A stretch of DNA of 64,000 nt. Source: Nectonema munidae (Eukaryota; Nematomorpha; Nectonematoida; Nectonematidae). Of the stretch, positions 28,170 to 39,239 are shown piece after piece. A program made the translations under genes and the position numbers. The notes below the pieces were generated by a model, which worked only from the letters and a program-made list of their open reading frames with translations, was not told the DNA's origin and ran no database searches. The DNA lies in assembly GCA_030549495.1 (NCBI GenBank), contig JAUIRK010000003.1, positions 124,001 through 188,000 on the forward strand. Direction: 5' to 3'. Every line of letters begins with the position of its first letter. Position 1 is the first letter of the stretch.

Positions 28170-29100
28170 ATGGATTGAGTATAGGTCGTGTTGGTATCAA
28201 TGTAAATTTTTTATAAGTTATCATAAATACTAAGGTAATACTTTTTTAATGTATTTTATATTAACTAAATTTTTTTACTTTCTTTGTTTTGCCAAGTTTC
28301 TTCGTTCTTTCGTCCAATTGTTTTTTTCTCATCAAATGTCGTTGTGCCCAACGTATCATATATGATACGTCTATTTTCATGGAAACTAAAAATTCTTTTT
28401 ATTTTTTCAAAAATAGTGGTGAATAGTTAACTAAATGCGATAAATATGTAAAGTTACGTAAAATTTTGATGCAAAAAAACTTTTGTCATAAGGCATATTT
28501 TTTCTTCAAAAATACGTTGGCATTAAAAAACAACAAAGGGTTTGCAATTAGAATGTTAAATAGGTTTGTCCTAGCGGCACATGTGAACAAAATTTAGCAT
28601 AGGAATTTGCTTATTAGACGGTTGTGTTGATTTTGGATACGTCGTGCGTGTTGAAAATGGAATTCGCAATGTTTGGATGTAGCGTTATTATTCAATTTTG
28701 GCAATTGAAGCATGCGAGTTTTGTGAATCATTTTTGAAAATGCACTCTGATATAGAGAGGACACGATTGCCGCAGTCATCGCAATTGGGTGATGCAGCTT
28801 CGCATTTATTCGTTGAGTGGTTGTGTTTTAAACATTTCCGGCATTGGCGATGTAATGGTTTTGCTAAGGTTAGAGTGAGAATGTGATGGTCTACAACCTT
28901 TTAACAGCCGCTCTATTGAATTTTGTAAATTTTTTCTAAAAAACTAAAGTATTTTAGTTGTCATAAGTTGTTAATATAAAATTTAAAAGTTTTTAGCTGA
29001 TTTTCTCAAAGAATCATAAAAAAATTAGATGTTCCAAAAATGGAAGGTTGGCAGTTCGAATAACAATAAACACAAAAAAGTATTCACTAAAAAACTTAAA
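28170..29100. other. Interval between two piggyBac transposases
   Basis: Contains the palindrome at 28351-28370 and a GC-richer patch at 28560-28900 with no recognised protein (the plus-strand open frame at 28698-28886 is Cys- and His-rich but matches nothing I know). Likely includes terminal regions of both piggyBac elements. Confidence 0.45.
28351..28370. repeat. Perfect 20-bp palindrome
   Basis: ACGTATCATATATGATACGT, preceded by GCCCA. Such subterminal palindromes next to GGGC/GCCC are seen near the ends of some piggyBac elements; here it lies 3' of both transposase remnants. Probably the 3' subterminal part of element 2. Confidence 0.7.
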
Positions 29101-29109
29101 TTTTATGAA

Positions 29110-30673
29110 AAAATGAAAAGCATTTTTCATGTGTGATGAATAGAAAGAATCTGAAAGGCAAACTTTCACATTTCTTAGTCGTTTTTTTTTGCACAAGTGG
29201 CATCTTCCTTGAGTTGCAGATGTGAGAAAGTGATTCCGTCCATAATTCATTATATCATTCAAAACAGGTGCTCTTGGTCCTCCTTCGCGAATTCTATATT
29301 TATTTATATACGAACTTTCATTGCAGCTAAAGATAACTCTCTTCTAAATTCTAAATGCGATTTAGCGTCTTTTCCACAAACGTGACAATGAAACCGCCAA
29401 GCTGCAACAACAATCATATTTAGACCATTAGAAAATAAGTTCCACCACCATTTTTTGACCTAATTTTTGGTCTGTAAGAAGCAAGTAATCTATCAAGTAG
29501 ATCAACACCACCCATATTATCATAATACAAAGAAATAAGTTTTGGAATAGGAACATTGATTCTTTGTTTTTTTCTTTAAAGAGTATCTACTGACCGTTTG
29601 CAATGGATAAACTCCAATCCAGTTAGAGATTGCAGTCACAACATTGTTATCATTCCATCTGACTAAAACAACATTTCCACTTCCACAATAATCAAATTCT
29701 CCTCTATTTTTGGTTTTAAAATCTTTTATTGAAATAAGAGGACATTTTTTGGTTCTGTTATCTCTTATTATTCCTATTGTTCTGAATCTCTTATTTGACA
29801 AGTCTGATAAAAGATCATACGAGGAAAATAAATTATCAAAATAAATACAGTGGTTTTCTGGATTGTTTATTACTGAAATTAAATTTTTCATAACTTTTAT
29901 CCCCAATGATACCTTATATTTCTCTTTACCTTGTTCAGACCCTGTATAAATTTCCATTGAAAAAGGAAAACCATCAGAGCTGCACATTATCCAAAAAACG
30001 AATTGGTTTACCTCTCATAAACATTTTATAACCATGATGTCAATAATAAGGTACCATTTGTTCATCTATACTTTATTTTTTTTTTAAAAAACTCTTTACC
30101 AACTTTTAAACATTGATGAGAAATATGATCATAAAACGGTTTTATTTTTGCTGTTTTTCCTGAAGCAAGATTTAAATTATCTACTAAATGAAAATACTTT
30201 TTGATGTTTCGAAATTTCAAACAAGACATTATCTTTGAAAGAATATAATTAGACAAATCTTCACTTGTAGACCAGTAATCGTCTTCTTTAGGAACTTGAT
30301 GATATCCGCTAAACAAAATAATACCGAAAAATTGAAGGAGTTTGTTTGAATTTGTAGTAAAATTGGAAAGGTTTTGTTTAGCATACAAATTTGTCATTTC
30401 TACTAAATAGTCAAGATAGTTTAGTCCAAGTATTTCAATAAATATTTCATAAGGGGATTTATCAATGTAAAAAGAAAAATCTTCAAAGAAATCGCTATTT
30501 GCATAGTTGTCTAAATGATTTTCAAAAGTATCATAATTTTTTTTCCATTTTATATCATCAGTTTTTATTAATTTTGATTATCCTCAAAATTAACAGATTT
30601 TATGCTTTCTTCAAAATAATATTTTCAAACAGAAATACTTCTTTTAAAAGGTCGAATATCATTAAGTTTCATA
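29110..30673 (-). pseudogene. piggyBac transposase 2, nearly complete but broken
   Basis: ATG at 30673 may be the start (MKLNDIRPFKRSISV). Then EDFSFYIDKSPYEIFIEILG, MTNLYAKQNLSNF, LLQFFGIILFSGYHQVPKED, MSCLKFRNIKKYFHLVDNLN, KIKPFYDHISHQCLKVGKE, DEQMVPYY with the first catalytic Asp, KMFMRGKPIRF, CSSDGFPFSMEIYTGSEQG, CIYFDNLFSSYDLLSDL (second Asp), VVLVRWNDNNVVTAISNW (third Asp), and a C-terminal Cys finger GRCHLCKKK..KVC. All domains are in the standard order over about 500 codons. Only a few frame changes and stops break it. It differs from element 1 and faces it tail to tail. Confidence 0.85.
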
Positions 30674-30689
30674 AAAAATATGATGAATG

Positions 30690-31580
30690 AAATCATTCAA
30701 CTATTGTATTTATCATTTACTTATGTTGTTTTTTTTGAAATAAATACTTTCTTTTCATTGAACTTTATTTTATTAATATATAAATATATAGATGAACCCG
30801 CCTTTTTCGGTCACATTCGGTATCTAAAAAAATGACGGATCTTCTTAGACAGATCCAATCAAATAAAAAATTGATGCCATAAGGAAATCTGTTCTAAAGA
30901 AACTCCACTTACCACTTATCACTTTTATCATGCATACAACTCTTCCATTCCTCTAAACGCGTTTCCTACTACCCCCTTTCTTCCATCCCTGTTGAGGTTT
31001 TTTGGACAATATTTTTCCTCGTGGTAAGTCTTAAATTCTATATTTTTTCAACAAGTAACATGCCCGGCTATATTTTTATTACGTTTTTATTACTGTCCTA
31101 ACACATTTTTAATAAACTAGATTGAGTGGTTAAAAAGAGGTTAATGAAAACGAAGTTTATTGTTCACAGTCAAGACCTTTTTCAAACAAACAGTATTAGA
31201 AGATTACACACTTAGCACTAAAAAGAAAACTAGAAGTACTAAAACGTACTAGAAGTATTATAAATGAAATAAAACATTATTAGCTCTAAAAAAGAGTTTC
31301 TAAGTATTTTAACGGTATTGCGGAAAACTTGAAATTTCTTATGAAAAAATTCTTTGTGTATCGTTTTTGATGGATGTGTCGACAATTTTTCAGGGAAAAA
31401 ATGATTAAATCCAAAAATTGATAATGATTTCATAATACTAAATTTTAAATAACGTAAATTTCGCGCGTAAAAGATTTATCTGGAAAAAGAATACCTTTAA
31501 AAAGTTTCAGTTTAACGCCACCGTCTTAAGTAGACCCAGTCTTCCATTTTAGTCGCCACGTTGCATCAAAGGGATCAGTT
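30690..31580. other. Unassigned AT-rich sequence
   Basis: Probably begins with the 5' end of piggyBac 2. No other structure seen. Confidence 0.45.
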
Positions 31581-31585
31581 TGGAG

Positions 31586-31615
31586 TATAAATACGAAGAG
31601 ACACCTTGTTCAGAC
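31586..31615 (+). promoter_or_regulatory. Possible TATA/initiator core promoter
   Basis: TATAAATA at 31586-31593 and TTCAGAC at 31609-31615, about 26 bp apart, the normal TATA-to-start distance. Surroundings are GC-richer than average. Downstream are only a short ATG frame (MNCALTKHNDY then stop, near 31661), a GTAGGT site near 31712 and an AATAAA near 31757. No gene was found, so it may be a relic of a mobile element's control region. Confidence 0.3.
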
Positions 31616-32078
31616 AAATTTTGACTTGTGCCTGCTGAATCGATCTTTATTCGGCTAGCTAATGAATTGCGCTTTAACAAAACATAATGACTACTAAATA
31701 GGAGAGAGGGTAGGTGTATTCTTGTAAAAGGTACAGACCTGTTATGCTAGTTTCAATAAACAGACACATTTTCGAGGTTTCAGTTCCGAATCCATGCCAA
31801 TAAATGAAAAAGAATCATACAAATTTATTTTTTTGGTAAAACTAATTTTTAAAACTTAATACACTGACTTATGGATGTACCAAGGGAACATGTCACGACA
31901 ATAAAAGTTTACTTTTTTTAATTTATCCATTCTTTTTGTAAACTATTTTTCTAAATTTCTCAAAAAACGTGTGAAGGAAGCGTGAGAAATGTAGGATCTC
32001 GTCATAAATACGGCGGTTGCTAATCTTAACCAAGAATAGTGCTTGTAAAAGCTGTACTGAAACTTTTCTAAGCACTAT

Positions 32079-33248
32079 CTAAGACCAGAATGAAGAAAGA
32101 CAGGAGGGAATGAAGTTGGCAATGGAGTTTAAAAGTGCTTCTTTGTAATTCTTGTCCACGAAAAAAAAGAGATAGAAGTAGCAGGAAATGAAAATCTCAT
32201 TTGAGAATAAGCGGATTGTGGAAATGATCATGTAAACGTGGGCGTTTAACTTGACCTTCCACTGTTCGTGCAGGGAATAGTAGAGCGCCACGCCAGAGGA
32301 CAAGGTAACACAGAGCACTGTGATGCAGCATATCACAATCATGCAAATTAAGGTCAGCTTTTTGGATGTTCTGTCATCCGAACTCTTGGGCTTGGGCGCC
32401 TGATGACTTTTTGTTATATTGCTACTGTTAGAAACACAGGAAGAAATGTAAGCACAATTTATTTTCCTTTTATTGAGAAATTTGAGGTACACAATCACAA
32501 CCTTGAGTGTCGAATACAACAAAATCAGAGTAGGAAAAATAAAGATCAAAATCTCTCTTATGATTTCGTAAATGATGAAAACTTTAGAACGATTTGTGTA
32601 TGAGAAGAAAAAGTGAAGTCTTTGCTTATTCGTTTTTCCTCCACACTCGATGTAACAAATGATGTACCAATTTAACACAGGAACGTGCATGCCTAAGACA
32701 AAGAGAAGCCATATGATTTCCAAAAAGTTTTTCTTGACGCACCTCACACAATTGAAGTGGGACGAAAGGCAGCGTGCTTCGTTGGAGGCAGCAGTTGTTG
32801 ATACCTTTTTCGAAGAGAGAATTATTCTCTTGAGGTTTTGGATGTACAGAGTGATGTAGAATAAGAAACAACCTCTGGAGGAGGTAGCCACAAACCTTTG
32901 CCACTTCGCAAACAACCACACCCAGCGATCAGAGAAGATGAAGCCCGCCCGTCTGTGGATTGCGATGGTGTGCCCGATGCGGAGAATGAGCAGGTTGAGG
33001 GCGTTGCTAGCGCTGAAGAGCGCAGTGAAAAGGAGATAGCGATAGGACTTGCGGTACTGCGAATGCATCTCCCTGCTCAACACGTAGAACGCCTTGATGG
33101 AGGGAATCGTGACAAGGAATCCGATCAACGTGATGACGGGAATCAGGAAAACCTTCAATATTCGCCCCACCCCTTTCATCTCGTAATGGGGAAAGGGATC
33201 AGAGCATAAACTTGTCGTAATTCCCAAACTTGCGTCACAAACATCCAT
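32079..33248 (-). CDS. Intronless seven-transmembrane receptor, 389 aa
   Basis: One uninterrupted frame from ATG (context CTTCATGG). Seven hydrophobic segments are visible: VFLIPVITLIGFLVTI (about 30-55), YLLFTALFSASNALNLLIL, a third in the WLFAKWQRF to LFYITLYI region, IIWLLFVLGMHVPVLNWYII, REILIFIFPTLILLYSTLKV, LICMIVICCITVLCVTLSSG and YMIISTIRLFSNEIFISCYF. The layout is that of a class A (rhodopsin-like) G-protein-coupled receptor, which would sense an extracellular ligand at the cell surface. The usual DRY is replaced (YIQNLKRI) and NPxxY is not evident (SNEIFISCYFYLFFF). A Cys occurs before TM5 (CYIECGG) but its TM3 partner is not obvious. Intracellular loop 2 has a Cys-rich stretch (CLSSHFNCVRCVKK). 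It is most like divergent peptide or chemosensory receptors of invertebrates; the ligand is unknown. GC content is well above the flanks. Confidence 0.85.
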   Translation of the reverse strand: MDVCDASLGITTSLCSDPFPHYEMKGVGRILKVFLIPVITLIGFLVTIPSIKAFYVLSREMHSQYRKSYRYLLFTALFSASNALNLLILRIGHTIAIHRRAGFIFSDRWVWLFAKWQRFVATSSRGCFLFYITLYIQNLKRIILSSKKVSTTAASNEARCLSSHFNCVRCVKKNFLEIIWLLFVLGMHVPVLNWYIICYIECGGKTNKQRLHFFFSYTNRSKVFIIYEIIREILIFIFPTLILLYSTLKVVIVYLKFLNKRKINCAYISSCVSNSSNITKSHQAPKPKSSDDRTSKKLTLICMIVICCITVLCVTLSSGVALYYSLHEQWKVKLNAHVYMIISTIRLFSNEIFISCYFYLFFFVDKNYKEALLNSIANFIPSCLSSFWS

Positions 33249-33967
33249 GAAGCTAGTAGCGAGGATAAGAAATGAATGAAACTAAACTCCAGACTCTTTC
33301 ATTCCATTTAAAGCGAATGCATTCAGCATCTTCCAAGTAAAATTCTTCCTTTATTTGCAGTATTGCTGCATTAGGGGACTACTCATCCAAGATTTGTAGG
33401 GGATACTTAAGAGCACTACAGATCGATATACTAATTGCTTTGTGTTTCAGTCGCATCAACTAATAGCATAAACAAAATCAATATAAACTTCAAGCGGATA
33501 CATCTCATTCATTAAGGACAGGAATAAAGCTAATAAGAAGAGTTCTTCTCTATTACATTATCGTTTTGGTAGTGATTTCGAACTGTAACTTTCCAACATT
33601 ACGCCAATTTTGCAATCAAGGAAGAAAAATTCAACAATCTTGTTTGCAGACGAGATTGTTATTTGCACTTTGACTACACGCAAAATGATGATAACTTGAA
33701 CTCACAATGTTTAATTCGATTACTAGTATTTTATAAATACCTTAACTAGTCTTTTCTTAGCATTAATCAATTTTATATAGAAATATTATTTGGTAATTTA
33801 TCTAGCAAAAATAGAGAGATATTAGATATTAGAGCCTTTAATAATTTAGCTTGTATGTTTAACTAATTTTTCCAATAATATAATTAGTTAGTGAGACTTA
33901 AACGTCGGGAAAACTTATTAATTCATAAAAGAGCGTTTACTCATTTAATTCGGTAAATAGAATTAAT

Positions 33968-34171
33968 TTATTCTGGGTCATTGTTTTCTCTCTCCTTAAA
34001 AACTGACCCAGCAGAAAATTTTGAGAGCCGTTCTACCATTTCCCATTGAATATAAATATTTTCATAAGTCGAATAAAAAAGCTTTTCTTCGAGATTCCAA
34101 AATACAAATAGAAATGCAAATTCCTTTAATAGACTTTGAAGTTTTACAAACTTTTTCCAGAATGCTTGTTT
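33968..34171 (-). CDS. Candidate terminal exon, 67 aa
   Basis: Acceptor TTGACTTCACAG then KQAFWKKFVKLQSLLKEFAF, LFVFWNLEEKLFYSTYENIY, IQWEMVERLSKFSAGSVFKE, RENNDPE and a TAA stop that overlaps AATAAA. Phase 0. Aromatic-rich and helical; not recognised. It lies upstream of the receptor on the same strand but is not joined to it. Could be a decayed transposon piece. Confidence 0.38.
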   Translation of the reverse strand, partial: KQAFWKKFVKLQSLLKEFAFLFVFWNLEEKLFYSTYENIYIQWEMVERLSKFSAGSVFKERENNDPE

Positions 34172-34900
34172 CTGTGAAGTCAAGAGTGTGTTATACACAT
34201 ATCTGTGTGTCAGATGATAGTGTCTGGATCCATTTTTTGGATAAAAATTTTGAATTATTTTAAATCTAAGTCTTAGAAACATTGTGAAAAAATGAATTTT
34301 CAGAAGAAAGCCATTCTCTCATATAGTTATTATATCCTTGAAGTATATGCAGGATTTGCGGAATTTAGTTTAAATTTCAGTCATTAAATATTTCACATAA
34401 TAATTGGTATTTAACTTGGAAAAGAAAGGAGATCTAAATTGTGGAAAGTTTACGTATAATTCAATTGGTTTAATTATTAAGTCTTTTTTGATTTAAGATT
34501 TTAAGTCAGTTTGGTTGGTTAAGAGAAGATTCGGCCTCAAGACAATATTTATGTAAATATATTTAGAGGACGAATTGTACAAACCCAAATTAATCCGTCT
34601 CCATTTTAGTTTGGTCAATTCTTGATTATCAACTGTTTCGGGAAAATTAACATTGAACCCTTTAAGGCCTTTTTTTCAACAGATGTAAATACGGATGCTT
34701 ATAAGTTATAAATATTTTCAAAATAATTGTAAATGAAAGGCAGTTATCTCTTAGTTGGTTAAGTGCGAATTTGTGTAGTATGATAAATGGTTGAATCAAT
34801 TGTTGATAAACTTTATTAAAATTAAGTGACAAAACAACAATAAAACATGATCGTAACATTTAGAATATGAATTTTGAGGAAAGAGGAGCTTGGAACGTCT

Positions 34901-35025
34901 TCATCTTTCGTATTCTTCCTTATACTTTTTATCCGAGATGTTGAAGCGGGAACGATACGGTCTATAGCCGAAACGCTTGAAATAGAGTCTCTTTATTTTT
35001 TGATTCAGCAAATCGTTTTCTTCTT
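34901..35025 (-). CDS. Candidate terminal exon with basic, aromatic C-terminus
   Basis: Acceptor TTTATCAATTCTAG, then EENDLLNQKIKRLYFKRFGY, RPYRSRFNISDKKYKEEYER and a TGA. It begins like a coiled coil and ends in a Tyr/Arg/Lys-rich tail. GC-richer than both flanks, which supports coding. Phase 1 entry. Upstream exons would lie to the right; I could not find a convincing one. Protein not recognised. Confidence 0.45.
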
Positions 35026-35079
35026 CTAGAATTGATAAAGTTGAAGAGTTTGAAAAAAGAAAAAGCTAAACATAATTCA

Positions 35080-35560
35080 TTGTATTCCAGTTGAGTAGAC
35101 AACTTTTTTGGTTATACTTTGTCATCGTACAAATTTATTGTCTCTATCTAAAGTTCTACCATTTGATTTTATATTTTTACCATCTATTTTCTCATTTTGT
35201 TCCTCTATTCCATCTTTGTTTCAATTCTATTTTGTCATCAATTAACTATTGGCACTGCAATTTACACTCACTAGAAGTCTTATGCAAAAAAGCTGTACGA
35301 GTTGTCTCCAAAGCAAAGAAGTTTTCCCATACAAACGACTTTTTTGAGTGGGAAAACTGCTGAAATTGGAAGATATCTATTCTCAAAAAATTGGTCTATT
35401 TCTCTTATCAAATCTGAACTCCTCTCATAAACACTTTCATCATCTGATAACATATACATCCAAACCTCATAACTCTTTCCGGGCGTGCTTACTTTAGAAA
35501 AACCTTACTATAGACTTGCTTCATCAAAACTGTCAATAAGATATAAAGTGATTCTTTTTT
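35080..35560 (+). pseudogene. CR1/Jockey-type LINE, RT C-terminal fragment
   Basis: Reads INYWHCNLHSLEVLCKKAVR, VVSKAKKFSHTNDFFEWENC then short following frames. The pattern W......L..L..L.KKAvRii......HT...F is the post-RT thumb region of CR1/Jockey-group LINEs. No RT core here. Stops follow. Confidence 0.5.
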
Positions 35561-36119
35561 TATGAAACTTACCGAATGCTGTTAGGATAAAGTAGTTCTT
35601 CAGTAAAAAAGTTTTGAAAGATTTCAAAAAATATTTTTTCTTCTCTCAATACGCTCAGCAATGTCAATGCACTTTAAATAACTGCTTCATCTCTTCTAAT
35701 TAAAAAAAAAGTTAATTTTTATATTTTTTCTTTTAAATCTTATTATGTTCTGTGTAATATCCCTCAGCGGTTTGCATAAACCTTTGGATTTACACTAACT
35801 TCAATCGCATTTTTTATTAGTTAAAATTAGTTTTTCTTTTTTTTTTATTCATCATTTTATATTGTGAAATTGTATTTAATAATGAAGTTCTTCTTCTTCT
35901 TCTTCATCTAGTAAATTTATTTTGTTTTTGTAAAATTCTCTTTATTCTTTCTGCAATTTTATTTTATCTTTTCAAAATTCTACTTTATAATTTCGAAATT
36001 CTATTTTGTACAATACATTTTCTTTAGACTTTTATTTACAGCTTAGCTTTGTTGAATCGAATTATATAGTTTAATCATCATCCAATGATGGACGCGTTGT
36101 AAAATTTTACTACCAAGAC

Positions 36120-36310
36120 TCAGGAAAGGGCGTTATCAAAGGAGTTCTCTAAACCAAGAACATGTTAAAAGAATCCAATTGGGAGTAAAGTTAAGTCTGT
36201 TAATTCAATAGTTAAAGCGAAAGTTGTTAATTCTTCTACTTTGCCAACATTTAAAATATGATTAGATCATTTTTGGAAAGATAGAATCTTTGAATACCTT
36301 TGAATCTGTC
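36120..36310 (+). pseudogene. CR1/Jockey-type LINE, extreme C-terminus
   Basis: Reads VNSIVKAKVVNSSTLPTFKI then LDHFWKDRIFEYL. This fits the typical end WN.LP..VV.A.sv..FK..LD.fW.d. Same orientation as the fragment at 35080 and possibly the same copy. Confidence 0.5.
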
Positions 36311-36599
36311 ACATGCACGAGTTTCAATTTTTCATTAATTTTTTTTATTTAATTTTGCAATATTGAAATTATAAGTTTTTGTTGATGCGATATTTCATAG
36401 GCTTTTTCGCTTATAAATTTATGTTATGTTATACTTTTAATAAATTAAATATTTATTCTTTTTCTTCCATTAATATACATTCTGCGATTTTATGAACCAA
36501 TTTGAATAGAATTTCTGTCGCGGAAAATTTAAGACCTTGGTAGCTAACGATTGGACTTAAACTAAACTTTTCGAATTTCATAAACAATACTAAACAGTA

Positions 36600-36800
36600 A
36601 ACAAAAACTTGATGAAAAGATTAGAACTTCAAAAAGATATAAAATTGCTGCAAAAGAAGGAAATCTAACTAAAAGGGAATATGTACGAAAATGATCAAAT
36701 GAACCTACCTTGTTTAATCTTTTAAAGAAAAGTGAATTGGCATGTTATAAAGACAGAGCCTAGCAATTTCTTTAAATATATTAGTTGCTCATCTATTATA
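36600..36800 (+). pseudogene. Possible LINE endonuclease-RT linker fragment
   Basis: Reads KQKLDEKIRTSKRYKIAAKE, GNLTKREYVRK, then KTEPSNFFKYIS. The last part resembles the N..k.FW.yI box before the RT in CR1-like LINEs. Weak. Confidence 0.3.
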
Positions 36801-37829
36801 TTTAAAAAGTACTTAGTTTAATTCTTATACAGATATCTTACTAATTTATACTTTATTAAAAAATAAATTAACGCTAATTTGAATTCCAAATTTCAAACCT
36901 GTTTCACAAAAAAAAAACAGTTCTATCAAACAAAAAATTTATGGACGTGTTAGAAGTAATGCTAAAACTTTCAGACATAAATTCAAAATCACTTTAATAA
37001 ATTCTTTCATTTTATAAAATAATTCACATTGGGGAAAAATAAGTACTATAAATATGATTAGTTAATTTGTTTATAGTTGCTTAATTGATTTTATTTGGTT
37101 AAGAGTTATATTTCCCAGTTCACCCCTTAATGTTTTATTAAATTAAAATAATGTACAGTAAAACTTCTCTCTGTGGTTACTTCTTAATTGCAGACACTTT
37201 ATCTTGGCACCAAAAAATAATGTTAAAGAAAATTGCCAAAATTTTGTTTCTTGCAACGACAATGAAAACGAAATTATAAAAAGCTTGATGTATTTGAAGT
37301 TTAAATTTTGATATTTATCAAGCATCAAACACATTATAAAAATGAACAATCATCAAAGCTTTTATCAGCTTTTTTCATAATCAAAATTATAGGATTATAT
37401 GCAATTGTATAAATGATCAAAAAATGTTAGGGTACAAAGCTACAGCATACCATTTTCCATAATTTAGAAAGAGAGATAGAAACAGCTTTTGACATAGTTT
37501 TGTATGATATATGTGTTTTGATAATAATAAAAAATGATATATTTTCCTGTCTTACTATTTTTGGTTTTCATCCTTATTCCTATAGTTATTATGTCTAGGT
37601 TAAACGTCTAAAGCTATTGGGAAAAGGGTTGTGTTTCTCAGACAAAACAAAAATTATTGTGAGTATGAAATACAGGGGAGAGTTATTGTGTTTAAATTTC
37701 AACGTTATAAAGATTCAAATTCAACAAAAAATAAAACGTAAGGATGAATACAAAGCCGTTTTTAAAGAATTTAGAAAAGTATCTTCCTTCTTTGTATTAC
37801 AGAAGCCTAAGGAATGAAATTACATGAAC

Positions 37830-38065
37830 ATTGGCGAGAATGTTTTGCCTGTTTACTCTAAGAGAATTTCCAGATCACAGTCCCTGAAATTTAAACCTGA
37901 TTCCTATCAAAGTGATTATACACAACGCTATTTAACACAAAAAGCATATAATCACTGGTGCTGAATGAAGTTGTCGATTCCTTAAATATAAATATTTTTG
38001 AAAGAAAGCTTCACGATTTTTGGAAAGATATGAAAGATATCTCATTATTTGCTTGATTTGTATTT
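37830..38065 (+). pseudogene. CR1/Jockey-type LINE, second C-terminus
   Basis: Reads RSQSLKFKPDSYQSDYTQRY, LTQKAYNHW, then LNEVVDSLNINIFERKLHDF and WKDMKD. Matches the family ending (R.v..WN.L...VV.s.s...Fe.kLd.fWk). A separate copy from 36120-36310. Confidence 0.5.
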
Positions 38066-39239
38066 CATTTATATTATATTTGATGCAATTCACATACGCG
38101 GTTAGCATCTATCTCTACATTGCTTAATACACATATCTTATGGCATGTAATGTTATTGCGTCAACTTTAGGAAGTATCTCAGAAAAATACTCGGTTCATT
38201 AAACGAAGATTCAAGGGGTTCCTTCTTCGTAAATTTATTTGTTAAGCCTACAACTAAGTTTTACGTATAACAAAGCATTAGGTAAGTTGAATTAAGAAGT
38301 TAATTTTCCTTGTCTCTTTTTCCATAAATTTTTATTTGTTTTGTAAGTTTTGTTCATGGAACTGAATACACGTTGAGACTGAAAGTTTGCTGAAATGCAA
38401 GAAAATATTTCTTTGTCGTTTGTGGTTTAAAACGGGGAGAAATGACTACAAACCTGTGAGTCTGTTCCAAGGATTCCAATACTTATCGTTCTCCAGTTCC
38501 AGCAGAGATTTCTTTCCCACAAAAGGAGTTCTTGATTCTTTGAAGAAGAATTGTGTCGCAACCAATGTTAGAAGCAGAGAAAACACAAAAACTAAAAAGA
38601 TATATATGTTTAAAAGAGCAAGTCATCCGTAGAATAAAATGATTTTAGATAAATGCGTATGTTTTGACGTGTATACCATTATGCTTCTATGGACAGAATT
38701 TAATCTGTATTATTTGGGCTCGCTTTCTATTGGTCTGCGATTTTCATTTTAGCCAATAGAAGAGGAGGAAGAAGAAGATTTATTGTGAAAATAGACAGTT
38801 TAACAAAGAAGAAGGAGATAAAAGCATACTTAAAAATACATTTTGAGGATGGCATTCACAATTGTAAATAAAAGATAGACTATTACTGTGAAATTTCAAA
38901 AGGCGATAGAGCCGCTTTCTTGAAATTTCACAAGACTTAGTGAATAATAAGAATGAAGGCATAATTAAAGAAAAGTATGGATGATAAATACAACATGATA
39001 GATAAGCATGTAACAGTGATAAAACCAGTTCGAATGATTTGGATACAAAATGAAGTAAGATGGAATTTATTATCAAGTTAGGAGATTAGGCTTAGAAAAT
39101 AGCACGAAAAAGAATTACAAATTTCACATATAGATGAATATTTTTCGGTATATTCTTTTCTAAAATCTCACTCTATTGTAGTAGGGCAAACGCGTTAGAT
39201 ATTTATAGCACAATTCATAATTACAATCAGCTAAAGTAA
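38066..39239. other. Unassigned, includes GAGGAGGAAGAAGAAG run
   Basis: A plus-strand open frame at 38387-38632 (81 codons) is slightly GC-richer but unrecognised. A short GAA/GGA simple repeat lies at about 38761-38778. Confidence 0.4.

Noticed and set aside
32403-33209. Plus-strand open frames of 66-103 codons
   Set aside because: Antisense shadows of the intact receptor gene; the minus-strand frame is 389 codons with seven membrane spans.
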